30,406 nucleotides of DNA from CAZIKF01 sp964539825. GTDB taxonomy: Bacteria > Muiribacteriota > UBA6191. Both the position numbers and the translations under genes were made by a program. This document shows, one piece after another, positions 8,280 to 15,432 of this stretch. The stretch covers positions 1-30,406 of the forward strand of contig CAZIKF010000051.1 in assembly GCA_964539825.1 (NCBI GenBank), read 5' to 3'. Positions within the stretch are counted from its first letter, which is position 1. The number at the start of each line of letters is the position of its first letter. The notes beneath the pieces were generated by a model. That model was not told the origin of the DNA and did not search any database. It saw nothing but the letters and a program-made list of their open reading frames with translations.

Positions 8280-8925
8280 GAATGGTTCCGTTCATAATGC
8301 ATAACAAGTGATTTTGCGTCGACAGCGGATTGTGTTGGGCAATGATCAGGCTCATCTGTCTTTGCATTGTTTCCCGCTCAAGCATTTCAAGTACTCTCGA
8401 AGCATTCTCCTCGTCGAGATTGGCAAGAGATTCATCTAGAAGAAGCCATTCGGGTGAGAGGACTAAATGGCGTAGAAGCTGGACACGCATTTTCTCACCA
8501 TGAGAAAGCTTGGACGCGTTAGCGTTGAGATCCCAGCGTTCAAGACCGATGCGATTCATTAACTCTCGAAGTTCTTCCTCAAGGGGTCGGGTTTGAGTCT
8601 TGTTTGAATCCAGACTAAAGGAGATCAGGATATTATCTTTGATACTACCGCTAAAGAGAACTGGGATGGGGCCCACATAGGAAACCATAGTACGCCACCA
8701 ATATTCGGTGAAGTTGCTTCGATCCATTCCCTTAAAAGAGACCGTCCCCTCATGGGGAATGAGTCCTGAGAGGGCTTGTAAAAAAAGACTTTTTCCACTT
8801 CCTGAAGAACCGGTGAGTTGGTATAGAGTTCCTTCCTCTAACTCAAGCATCTGAATCTCAAGAAGAGGTTTAGTTTCTCCTGATCCAGGAGGATTAATTT
8901 CAAAATTTCGAATATCCAGACTCAT
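8257..8925 (-). CDS. FetA/YbbL-like ABC transporter ATPase with atypical motifs
   Basis: Nucleotide-binding partner of the FetB-like permease, 222 residues. Walker A is at 39-46 (GSSGSGKS), Walker B LLLDE at 161-165, the D-loop is LANLD and a switch-like His198 is present. Two departures are visible. The signature is LSHGE (140-144) instead of LSGGE. The Q-loop region reads YVGPIPVLF, where relatives have a form like YVPQDPVLF, so the conserved Gln is missing. Catalytic Glu165 is retained, so ATP hydrolysis remains plausible. The gene starts 9 bases after the trypsin-like protease stop and overlaps the permease by 23 bases. Assignment as FetA rests mainly on its partner. Confidence 0.85.
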   Translation of the reverse strand: MSLDIRNFEINPPGSGETKPLLEIQMLELEEGTLYQLTGSSGSGKSLFLQALSGLIPHEGTVSFKGMDRSNFTEYWWRTMVSYVGPIPVLFSGSIKDNILISFSLDSNKTQTRPLEEELRELMNRIGLERWDLNANASKLSHGEKMRVQLLRHLVLSPEWLLLDESLANLDEENASRVLEMLERETMQRQMSLIIAQHNPLSTQNHLLCIMNGTIRGPLSPN

Positions 8926-8934
8926 CGAGTCATT

Positions 8935-9831
8935 TTACATGGATGGGAGGATGGATTGAATCCAATCTTTATATTTTGAGATTCGAGTATAGACTCCATA
9001 GCCTTGAGGCCGGGCACAGCCGACTCCCCAGCTTACAATTCCATTTTGAATTGTCTCACCATTCTTGATGGCAAGCATAGGACCGCCAGAGTCACCCTGG
9101 CATGCATCCTTTCCACCTATCTGTAAACCTGCACAAACCATGTTGTCTGTAACGGTGGTATCCCAGGAGGGCGGCATGATTTCATCAAGTGAGCTCTTGC
9201 AAATGGTGTTGGAGACAATAGGTACCCTAACTTCTTGAAGAACATCAGGCCATTCAAAGACTCCGATATTACTCTCACTCAATTGTCCCCAACCGATGAC
9301 TGTGGATACCGTGCCGGGAACCTCCAATAAGTCTTCGGGCATGGCGAGTTTGACAGCCGGAATTTGAGTGATCTCTCGGACCAGCTTGAGTAGGGCTATG
9401 TCATGATTCAGGGTTTGAGGATTAAACCCTGAATGTCGAATAGCCTGTTCAATATTCACTCTTTCCCCGCCCGCTACGTTCTCCCAGTCATATCCCCCGA
9501 CAAATACCTGGAGGCGATTAACAGGTTTTTGAACTCCACCCGAGCCGGTAATACAGTGGGCGGCGGTCAAGACCCACCTGGGATGGATTAGGCTGGCGCC
9601 ACAATAGTGTCTGAGGACAAATCCACCCTTGCTTACCAGCGACACAATAAAGGGATACTCACCCGGGTCGGCATCTTGACCTCCCACTATTCGATTATAG
9701 ATGGCTATTGGGGCTTCGATGGGAGTGGATTGTAGAGCTTTCCTGTAGTCTTTGAAGGGGCTTAAGTCTTGTGCAAGACCTGATCCCAGCAAGGAAAAAA
9801 TAGCGACGACACTGCAAAGAACTAACTTCAT
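8935..9831 (-). CDS. Secreted trypsin-like serine protease (S1)
   Basis: Exported zymogen of 298 residues with a eukaryote-style chymotrypsin fold. The signal peptide is about 1-20 (ending SGLAQ), followed by a short propeptide. The activation site is Arg47-Ile48 (NR then IVGGQDADPGEYPF). The triad is His92 (LTAAHC), Asp144 (NHDIALLKL) and Ser248 (GDSGGP). Asp242 sits at the base of the specificity pocket (the trypsin Asp189 position), predicting cleavage after Lys/Arg. Cysteines at 77/93 and 244/272 fit conserved disulfides. It heads the run with FetAB-like genes and the dehydrogenase. Such S1 proteases are patchy in bacteria, so transfer is possible, but nothing in base use stands out by eye. 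Confidence 0.93.
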   Translation of the reverse strand: MKLVLCSVVAIFSLLGSGLAQDLSPFKDYRKALQSTPIEAPIAIYNRIVGGQDADPGEYPFIVSLVSKGGFVLRHYCGASLIHPRWVLTAAHCITGSGGVQKPVNRLQVFVGGYDWENVAGGERVNIEQAIRHSGFNPQTLNHDIALLKLVREITQIPAVKLAMPEDLLEVPGTVSTVIGWGQLSESNIGVFEWPDVLQEVRVPIVSNTICKSSLDEIMPPSWDTTVTDNMVCAGLQIGGKDACQGDSGGPMLAIKNGETIQNGIVSWGVGCARPQGYGVYTRISKYKDWIQSILPSM

Positions 9832-9921
9832 ATCATTTCCGAATTACTCTAATTTACGATGGAGTTGAAGGGCAGGAATTATAGGAGTCTATATGTGATC
9901 GTCAATAGAGGGAAAAAGAAA

Positions 9922-9949
9922 AGCCTCCTGCTTTGGAAGGCAGGAGGCT
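9922..9949 (-). terminator. Strong rho-independent terminator after the FN3 gene
   Basis: A perfect 10-base stem (AGCCTCCTGC with GCAGGAGGCT) encloses an 8-base loop. On the minus strand it is followed by a T-rich tail (complement of 9911-9921). It sits 17 bases past the FN3 gene stop and separates that gene from the protease-led operon. Confidence 0.9.
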
Positions 9950-9966
9950 GAACTTAAAATTTTTGG

Positions 9967-11115
9967 TTATTCGGCTGGTGTACCGTTTCCGGTAGGAGAA
10001 AACGCGCTTTCCCCAAACTGATCGAGAGAGGTAGTGGAAATGTAGTATGCCGTTCCGTTGGCTAATCCAGTCAGGGTATAAGGAGAGCTTACATTCTGAA
10101 TTTTTGTTGAGGGTGCCATCCAGGGGCTGGTGGAGTAATAAAAATTGTACCCGGTTGCCTCCGTAACATTATCCCAGGTGACGGTAAGTTCACCATTTCC
10201 AGATGTGACCACAAGCCCGCCAGGAGCAGCTAAAAGCTTCAGCTCAATATAGAGAGTGGTGCTGTCTTGTTGGACTTTTACATTCTTTACTGTAACTCGG
10301 TCTCGGATATCAGCCGGGAGTTGATTAGCGAGCAGTTTCTTGAGATTGAGCTGGAGTGGGGACATGGTTGCAACCACTCGGTCTTTCTCATGCTCAACGG
10401 TTTCAACTTTCCATTCCTGCTGCTCACCGTTAACCGGAGGCAGGATGGGTCCTAACTTTGTTTTCAGTGCCTCATTGACCTTTTTACCCCATACCTTGAA
10501 GGTTGATTCGATTCCTTTGCCCAAAACCCAGCGCATAGCGTTGTTGAAGAACTTTCGCATGGCGGCGGCCTTTAAACCGGTTTCCTGGGGAGGATGCCAA
10601 CCCTGACCCATTCCCAGAGTCATATTCGTGTCCAAAATCATCATGTTTTTTTCAGGGGCCATGGTTCGTTTCAGTTCAACCAGGCTGGTGCCGTAATAAT
10701 ACTTTCTACCCGCGACGGGCCAATCAAGTACTAATTCCCATTCCATGGACAGATCCAGAGAATCATCGGACTTCCAGTAGTTGTTAAGTCCACGGTATTG
10801 ATTCAGTCTCATGTAACCAATGATCTTTTGGCCCATGATCTCTTTCTCGAAGACCTTTGTCTCGACTCCAAACATGCTCTCGACTTTGGTCTGGAGCAGG
10901 ATGTCGAGTTTGGCATGTTCTACCTTTTTCTCAATGAGAGAGGGGGGAGCTTTTGTTTCTGCCGCCAGGGGAGAACCCTGGGAATCCAGTGAATAAAGCC
11001 TTTGAAAGCGGGCCTTACGAACATCTTTGGCACCCAAGATCTCAGGATCAACTGCATGGCTGGCTGTAGATAGAATCAATCCGGTTAAAACTGCTGTAAC
11101 TCCAAAACGAATCAT
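9967..11115 (-). CDS. Secreted protein with C-terminal fibronectin type III domain
   Basis: Function not recognised. The 382-residue protein has a signal peptide (about 1-21, ending ASHAV). A long central region without a family I can name includes aromatic beta-rich segments (residues 100-150), a basic helical stretch near 190-220 and a Lys/Leu-rich segment near 255-280. The C-terminal ~90 residues form an FN3 domain: LAAPGGLVVTSGNGELTVTW, then ATGYNFYYSTSP, then YTLTGLANGTAYYISTTS. FN3 domains usually mediate carbohydrate or protein contact on exported proteins. The gene appears monocistronic, with a strong terminator downstream. Upstream, an A/T-rich TTTATATATAA stretch could hold a -10 element. 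Confidence 0.75.
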   Translation of the reverse strand: MIRFGVTAVLTGLILSTASHAVDPEILGAKDVRKARFQRLYSLDSQGSPLAAETKAPPSLIEKKVEHAKLDILLQTKVESMFGVETKVFEKEIMGQKIIGYMRLNQYRGLNNYWKSDDSLDLSMEWELVLDWPVAGRKYYYGTSLVELKRTMAPEKNMMILDTNMTLGMGQGWHPPQETGLKAAAMRKFFNNAMRWVLGKGIESTFKVWGKKVNEALKTKLGPILPPVNGEQQEWKVETVEHEKDRVVATMSPLQLNLKKLLANQLPADIRDRVTVKNVKVQQDSTTLYIELKLLAAPGGLVVTSGNGELTVTWDNVTEATGYNFYYSTSPWMAPSTKIQNVSSPYTLTGLANGTAYYISTTSLDQFGESAFSPTGNGTPAE

Positions 11116-11205
11116 AGTCTTATCCCTTATATATAAATAAGAATGGCTCTTCTACCAATTCCTACGTAAATTCAGCTCCTGGGTTTCGAGTTGAGTGAAA
11201 TCTCT

Positions 11206-11565
11206 TCAGGAGATTCCCAGGAAACTTTTAGTTTTCTCAACAGGACGTCCCACCACTGCTTTTGAGTTTATGGATATGATAATGGGGCGTTCCAACAATT
11301 TAGGGCTCTCTTTTAACGCGTGAACAAGTTCACTCTCAGAGGACTCCTTAGTGAGTCCAAAACTTTTGAACTCCGGATCCTTAATACGCATGAAATCAAG
11401 GATTTCAAGACCCAGGTCTTTTTTTAACTTCCATATTTCTTCCACGGATAGTCCCTCTTCGAGATAGAGCTTTACGTCAAAACTAGCTCCGGATTCCTCC
11501 AGAACTTTTAAGGACTCTCTGCTCTTGGTACAGCGAGGGTTATGATAGATCAAATATTCAGACAT
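11206..11565 (-). CDS. ArsC-family reductase (arsenate reductase-like, YfgD type)
   Basis: Thioredoxin-fold protein of 119 residues, the usual length for glutaredoxin-linked ArsC/YfgD proteins. It opens with IYHNPRCTKSRESL, giving nucleophile Cys12. Arg60, Arg93 and Arg107 (in FMRIK, LLERPI and AVVGRP) fall at the positions of the three substrate-binding arginines of E. coli ArsC, so arsenate or a related oxyanion reduction is plausible. No arsR, arsB or acr3 gene is nearby, so a housekeeping YfgD-type role is equally possible. The ATG at 11565 is preferred over longer in-frame starts because domain homology begins there and the longer version would overlap the upstream gene. Confidence 0.85.
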   Translation of the reverse strand: MSEYLIYHNPRCTKSRESLKVLEESGASFDVKLYLEEGLSVEEIWKLKKDLGLEILDFMRIKDPEFKSFGLTKESSESELVHALKESPKLLERPIIISINSKAVVGRPVEKTKSFLGIS

Positions 11566-11621
11566 TTTTGATATCCGTGACAATAAAAAGCAGGCGATTA
11601 TAAAGGTGAGCCTGGGGAACG

Positions 11622-12302
11622 TCAAGGGCTGGCAAGAAATAACCTCGAATGCCATCCAAGCAGGCATCCAAGGACCAGAGAATTTCCTACCAAAACTGAG
11701 TATAGGTAGGATCTTCCCAGGTCCTGTCTGGTTCGACGCAGGGAAGTCGTCACGCTCCATTCCAGGGAAACGCAGACAACAAGGCTCAACCCAAGAATCA
11801 GTAGTAGTGAAATGGAAATCGTGAAGGCCTCTGCTGATAAGGGCTGAAGGGATCCAATCCCACCAATTGGAAACTCAGGAAAGAAACGAACCGTAATGAA
11901 AAGCAAGAGGATCAGGGTGCTGAGAAATACCTTGGGAAGATTTTGCAGAAGTTTAATATTTCGTAGAATCAGGGCGATTCGAGTACTGAAAATCATCAAT
12001 AGTAAAAAGCTTAGCATGATCATCTGTTCCCCGAGAAAGGAGGCAGCCAGTATCAATCCGGGTAGAATCGAAGCGAAATTTCCTACCAGAGAACATAGTA
12101 AGGAGGAAGCCAGTGGAATGCGGGAGTAAAACCGTAGAACCAATGCTTTTGAGAGTATCGAGAAGAGAATCCAGTAGAAAATCCAGGTTCCCCAGGTACT
12201 TGACGGACCAGATACGGCTAACTTAACCATCACCAGGCTCATACCCGCCTGAACCTGAGAAAAACAAAGTAGTAGGCAACCAAAAGGAACCAGTTTCTTC
12301 AC
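11622..12302 (-). CDS. Multi-pass membrane protein of unknown function
   Basis: Not recognised. It has 226 residues and is dominated by hydrophobic segments, about six in total, with a first segment (1-20) that could also be a signal sequence. The segments near 85-110 and 160-180 are the most hydrophobic. Few charged residues lie in the membrane spans, and no transport or enzyme motif is visible. A short basic loop (RRTRQDLGR) precedes the last span. It begins 4 bases after the EEP-superfamily gene ends, so the two are almost certainly co-transcribed and may act together at the membrane. Confidence 0.6.
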   Translation of the reverse strand: MKKLVPFGCLLLCFSQVQAGMSLVMVKLAVSGPSSTWGTWIFYWILFSILSKALVLRFYSRIPLASSLLCSLVGNFASILPGLILAASFLGEQMIMLSFLLLMIFSTRIALILRNIKLLQNLPKVFLSTLILLLFITVRFFPEFPIGGIGSLQPLSAEAFTISISLLLILGLSLVVCVSLEWSVTTSLRRTRQDLGRSYLYSVLVGNSLVLGCLLGWHSRLFLASP

Positions 12303-12306
12303 AATT

Positions 12307-13245
12307 TCACATCTCCGCCAGTGTCAGCACCGCCAGGATAGGGGAATGGTCAGAACCACAGGGATTACCGGAACGAAAATCCAGGACCTGGAAGCTGTGA
12401 TCGATGAGAATATGGTCAATAGGAATGGCAAGTAAGGGATTCGCGTCAGGCCAGGTAGGTACAATTCCAAATCCCTTTCGTGCATTTTGAAGGCGGCTGA
12501 CTCGCTCCAGCGCTCTATAGTTCGGGCTGAACATGGTCACATTGAGATCACCCATGATCATTTGTGGTGTTCTTGACTCCTTCATGTGCGCGGCCAACTC
12601 GGAAAGGTGAATGTTTCTCAGGTGAAAATACTCTGGACTCACCGGGGGAAGGGCGTGGGTCAGGACTAGGTGCACGGGACCAGTCCTCAGGCGTAGATCG
12701 GCAACAAGGGTAGGAACGGGTACCTTCCCGAGATGAAGAACATTCGTCTTTTCAAGGGGTTCCTTGCTATAGATTCCAAGTCCAAAGCCATCATCACGAG
12801 GAAGATGGTGGCGATAGGGATAGATTTCTTCAAGGGGACTAAGAGCTTGTTTCCAGGTGTGAGACAATTCAAGAATTCCAACTACATGGGCATTTGCAGC
12901 CTGTACTTCCTCAATGACGCTTGAATGCTGGCGATTAGAATACTGAACATTGAATACGAGAACACGCAGTTCCTCTCCGGTAGTTTTCCTGGAAGTTCCT
13001 GGAATTGACCATTGCAGAAGACCTGTGAAATGGAGCAAAAAGGCACCAATTGCGAGGATTAGAAATAATCGATTACCCTGAAGAAGAAAGAAAAGAATTA
13101 GAAGTAGGCTGAACAGTGCATACTGTGTTCGAAAATGGGTGATTAGTTCGAGAAAGAAGGGGAGGGTCTCGGGTAAATCCAAGACTCCCGCTAAAATAAT
13201 CAGCAGAGTCAGACCCTGGAAAACTACAATCCACAATGACTTCAT
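12307..13245 (-). CDS. Membrane-anchored endonuclease/exonuclease/phosphatase-family protein
   Basis: 312 residues. The first ~85 hold about three transmembrane segments; the rest is an EEP (DNase I/inositol phosphatase-like) domain beginning LRVLVFNVQYSN. Landmarks are GILELSHTW (metal-ligand Glu), DDGFGLGIYSK, a catalytic-type His in LTHALPP, GDLNVT (Asp and Asn of the active site), IDHILID and the closing GSDHSP (catalytic His). All key residues look intact. Proteins of this layout (VanX-adjacent and YafD-like) face the periplasm or cytoplasm with unknown substrates; phosphodiester, sphingolipid or phosphoinositide-type targets are possible. It is first of a two-gene unit with the downstream membrane protein. 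Confidence 0.82.
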   Translation of the reverse strand: MKSLWIVVFQGLTLLIILAGVLDLPETLPFFLELITHFRTQYALFSLLLILFFLLQGNRLFLILAIGAFLLHFTGLLQWSIPGTSRKTTGEELRVLVFNVQYSNRQHSSVIEEVQAANAHVVGILELSHTWKQALSPLEEIYPYRHHLPRDDGFGLGIYSKEPLEKTNVLHLGKVPVPTLVADLRLRTGPVHLVLTHALPPVSPEYFHLRNIHLSELAAHMKESRTPQMIMGDLNVTMFSPNYRALERVSRLQNARKGFGIVPTWPDANPLLAIPIDHILIDHSFQVLDFRSGNPCGSDHSPILAVLTLAEM

Positions 13246-13386
13246 ACTTAGTTTCTACAACCTAAACTCCTTTGATCACCGTTTCAAGAAGCGAGTGTGT
13301 ATTGAGGCCATAGAAATAAATTCTCCAGTCTGAAATTTATTTGAAGTCTTGAAATTTTAAAAAAAGAGCTTCATCATCAAGAGTTC

Positions 13387-14394
13387 ATGATCCCTACCTC
13401 CAAGTTTCAAATTTTTCTTGTCTTTCTTTCCTCCCTTTACGTTCTTCACTCAGGATGTCAGCAAGACGCATACGGTGGTCAATGCGTGGCTTATGTCCGC
13501 AAGCACTTTGGTAATGACCGCTCCAGGATGCCCGCTCTAAGCGGTGTCAGTCGAGACCTGGGTGCTTATAATGCCTGGGGGTATTGGGACCTGGGATATG
13601 GCTACGGGATAATCCCTGCTTCAAATTCAATCTTCGTTCAGGCTCGAAGCAGATATAGTCCCCTTGGTCACATGGGAGTGGTAGTTCAATCTACGGAGTT
13701 GAAAGATGGTCGTTTTGAACTCATTGTGAATGATTCCAATTGGGGTGATGACGAAAGAGTGGATTGCGGGAGAAAATTAACTTACGACGCACGAACTCGC
13801 CTGGCAAGTAGGGGTACGGGCAATCCCAGGGAAATCCTTGGCTTTATTTATTCCGGATCTATGAACTCAAACCTTAGACCCGTATCTTCTGAACCTGACT
13901 TTCTGGCAGGAATAGAAGGGTATTCGACACCTCCAGCCTATCTACCTCCAGTATCGAGACCCGATAGTAAAAATAGTTTGTTTGGACTGGATTCCTCTTC
14001 CATAGGAATCGATCGATTGCCGGTCTATTATCAATCCGCGCGAGGATATACCCTGGATGCGGCAACTCGGGCAAAAATCCTGGGACTCAAAACCTATTCA
14101 AACCTGAAAATCAAGGGACGGCAAGGCTGGGAGCTTCTTTCTCAAAAAGGAAAGAGCACTTTGGGCTCAGTCTCCCAAAACTCAGTGCAGTTCAGTCGTC
14201 GAGCCCTGGATAACGCAAAGGTTCTTGGTACCGGGATCGGGCAAAAGGCACAAGAATTTCAAAGGGACATTTCAACCAGGCGCTCTTCTTTACGTCGTGA
14301 AATGCGTGCAGATTCCTGGAAAGCAAAGGCGAAGGACTTTGGAAAAAAAGTGTGGGAGAGGGGCTCAAATGTTCTTCAAAAACTCAAGCGATGA
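13387..14394 (+). CDS. Exported CHAP-domain amidase-like protein
   Basis: 335 residues. A signal sequence covers about 1-23; the LHSGC at 20-24 is only a poor lipobox, so lipid attachment is uncertain. A CHAP (cysteine, histidine-dependent amidohydrolase/peptidase) domain follows at about 28-155. Cys33 lies in GGQCVAYVR, His95 in GHMGVVV, and a polar residue in IVNDSNWG (Asn115/Asp116) could complete the site. CHAP enzymes cleave peptidoglycan peptides or glutathionylspermidine; cell-wall remodelling is the likeliest role here. The ~180-residue tail has no recognised domain and becomes strongly basic and helical at the end (265-335), possibly for binding wall or DNA. It lies in a divergent position to the EEP gene and its stop is 5 bases from the convergent regulator gene. 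Confidence 0.78.
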   Translation: MIPTSKFQIFLVFLSSLYVLHSGCQQDAYGGQCVAYVRKHFGNDRSRMPALSGVSRDLGAYNAWGYWDLGYGYGIIPASNSIFVQARSRYSPLGHMGVVVQSTELKDGRFELIVNDSNWGDDERVDCGRKLTYDARTRLASRGTGNPREILGFIYSGSMNSNLRPVSSEPDFLAGIEGYSTPPAYLPPVSRPDSKNSLFGLDSSSIGIDRLPVYYQSARGYTLDAATRAKILGLKTYSNLKIKGRQGWELLSQKGKSTLGSVSQNSVQFSRRALDNAKVLGTGIGQKAQEFQRDISTRRSSLRREMRADSWKAKAKDFGKKVWERGSNVLQKLKR

Positions 14395-14399
14395 GCAGA

Positions 14400-14777
14400 T
14401 CAGTCAGCGTTTAAAACTCTCTGCACCACCGTGTGTATTTCTTCCATAGTGCAGGGCTTTTGGAGAATTCCCTTGATACAGCGAGATGCTTCTAGTTGTG
14501 TATTCGTTAATTCTTCCTCATTGAACCAGCCCGACATGATGACCACTTTGGCCTCTGGGTTCTTGCGCGCGATCTCTTCGACAAGGCGAAACCCATCTGA
14601 TTCGGGCATCATCATATCTGTGATCACGATATCAATTCGATCTTTCTCAAAAATATATTGCGTGAGGGCTTCCTTACCATCGCAGGCTTCAATGACTTCA
14701 TGTCGATTTAAGAGTAATGCCCTTCTTAAGAGCTGTCTCACAGTATCTTCATCGTCTACGATTAATATGCATGCCAT
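14400..14777 (-). CDS. Single-domain response regulator (CheY-like)
   Basis: 125-residue stand-alone receiver. The acidic pair is Asp8/Asp9 (ILIVDDED), phosphoacceptor Asp54 lies in ITDMMMPESDG, and Ser82 and Lys107 complete the active site, so it should be phosphorylatable. There is no output domain; such proteins act through protein contacts or as phosphate relays. The ATG at 14777 is chosen because GGGAG lies about 6 bases upstream; an in-frame ATG four codons earlier has no such site. No cognate histidine kinase is adjacent. The nearest signalling genes are the two phosphatases at 15409-21480, transcribed in the same direction but separated by a plus-strand gene. Confidence 0.88.
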   Translation of the reverse strand: MACILIVDDEDTVRQLLRRALLLNRHEVIEACDGKEALTQYIFEKDRIDIVITDMMMPESDGFRLVEEIARKNPEAKVVIMSGWFNEEELTNTQLEASRCIKGILQKPCTMEEIHTVVQRVLNAD

Positions 14778-14955
14778 GGTGACTCCCATTTAGAGACTGA
14801 ATAATTCTTGGAGGGACTCAAAATATGGGTTCCCTACTTAAAGAATCGGCAAAGCCGGAATTTTCGTCCAATCCCATCTGAAGTTGATGATCATAGCATA
14901 TTCGACTTATATTGCAGCTTAGATTAATGATGAACTTTACCAAGTTGAGATACCC

Positions 14956-15432
14956 ATGGATTCTTTGATTTTTGACGAGAACTATCTCCGACTCCTTCAG
15001 GATTGCCGCAGCTTGATCCTGTCTACTTCTAGTGCAGAAGGGATACCCCATTCCAGCTATGCTCCCTTTGTAGCGAGCACTCCCGAGGACTTCTATATCT
15101 TCGTGAGTGATTTGGCTCGTCATACCTCTAATCTGAATTCCGCAACACAAGTAGGAATTCTCCTCATCGATGATGAGTCAAAAACAGATGAAATTTTCGC
15201 GCGTAAAAGGGCTTCCCTGGTTTGTACGGTTGGAAAAGTTGAGAGGGAAGAAGAACCTTATAATCAGATCCTGGATCTTCTTGCCCAACGACAGGGTGAG
15301 ACGGTAAATCTCCTTAGATCTCTTTCTGATTTTCGATTGTTTCATTTTCAGGCCAGGGAGGGGACATTGGTGACTGGTTTTGGGAAGGCTCTCAAGCTGG
15401 AGTTTTCCTCACAGGGGTTGATCCAGGCGTAA
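14956..15432 (+). CDS. HugZ/HutZ-like pyridoxamine 5'-phosphate oxidase-fold protein
   Basis: 158-residue split-barrel protein. The pattern (LILSTSSAEGIPHSSYAPFV, then FYIFVSDLARHTSNL, then IDDE..TDEIFARKRASLVC and DFRLFHFQAREGTLVTGFGKA) matches the heme-utilisation HugZ/HutZ branch of the flavin-reductase/PNPOx-like fold. HutZ and HugZ bind and degrade or store heme. However, no heme receptor, TonB or heme ABC genes lie nearby, so heme is inferred from the family alone. HugZ proteins are usually longer, with an extra C-terminal domain; this one is the short form. Its 3' end overlaps the convergent phosphatase gene by 24 bases. Confidence 0.78.
   Translation: MDSLIFDENYLRLLQDCRSLILSTSSAEGIPHSSYAPFVASTPEDFYIFVSDLARHTSNLNSATQVGILLIDDESKTDEIFARKRASLVCTVGKVEREEEPYNQILDLLAQRQGETVNLLRSLSDFRLFHFQAREGTLVTGFGKALKLEFSSQGLIQA

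Noticed and set aside
11566..11760. Longer N-terminus for the ArsC-family protein
   Set aside because: The extra 65 residues have no homology pattern, would overlap the upstream membrane-protein gene, and the ArsC fold starts at the ATG at 11565.
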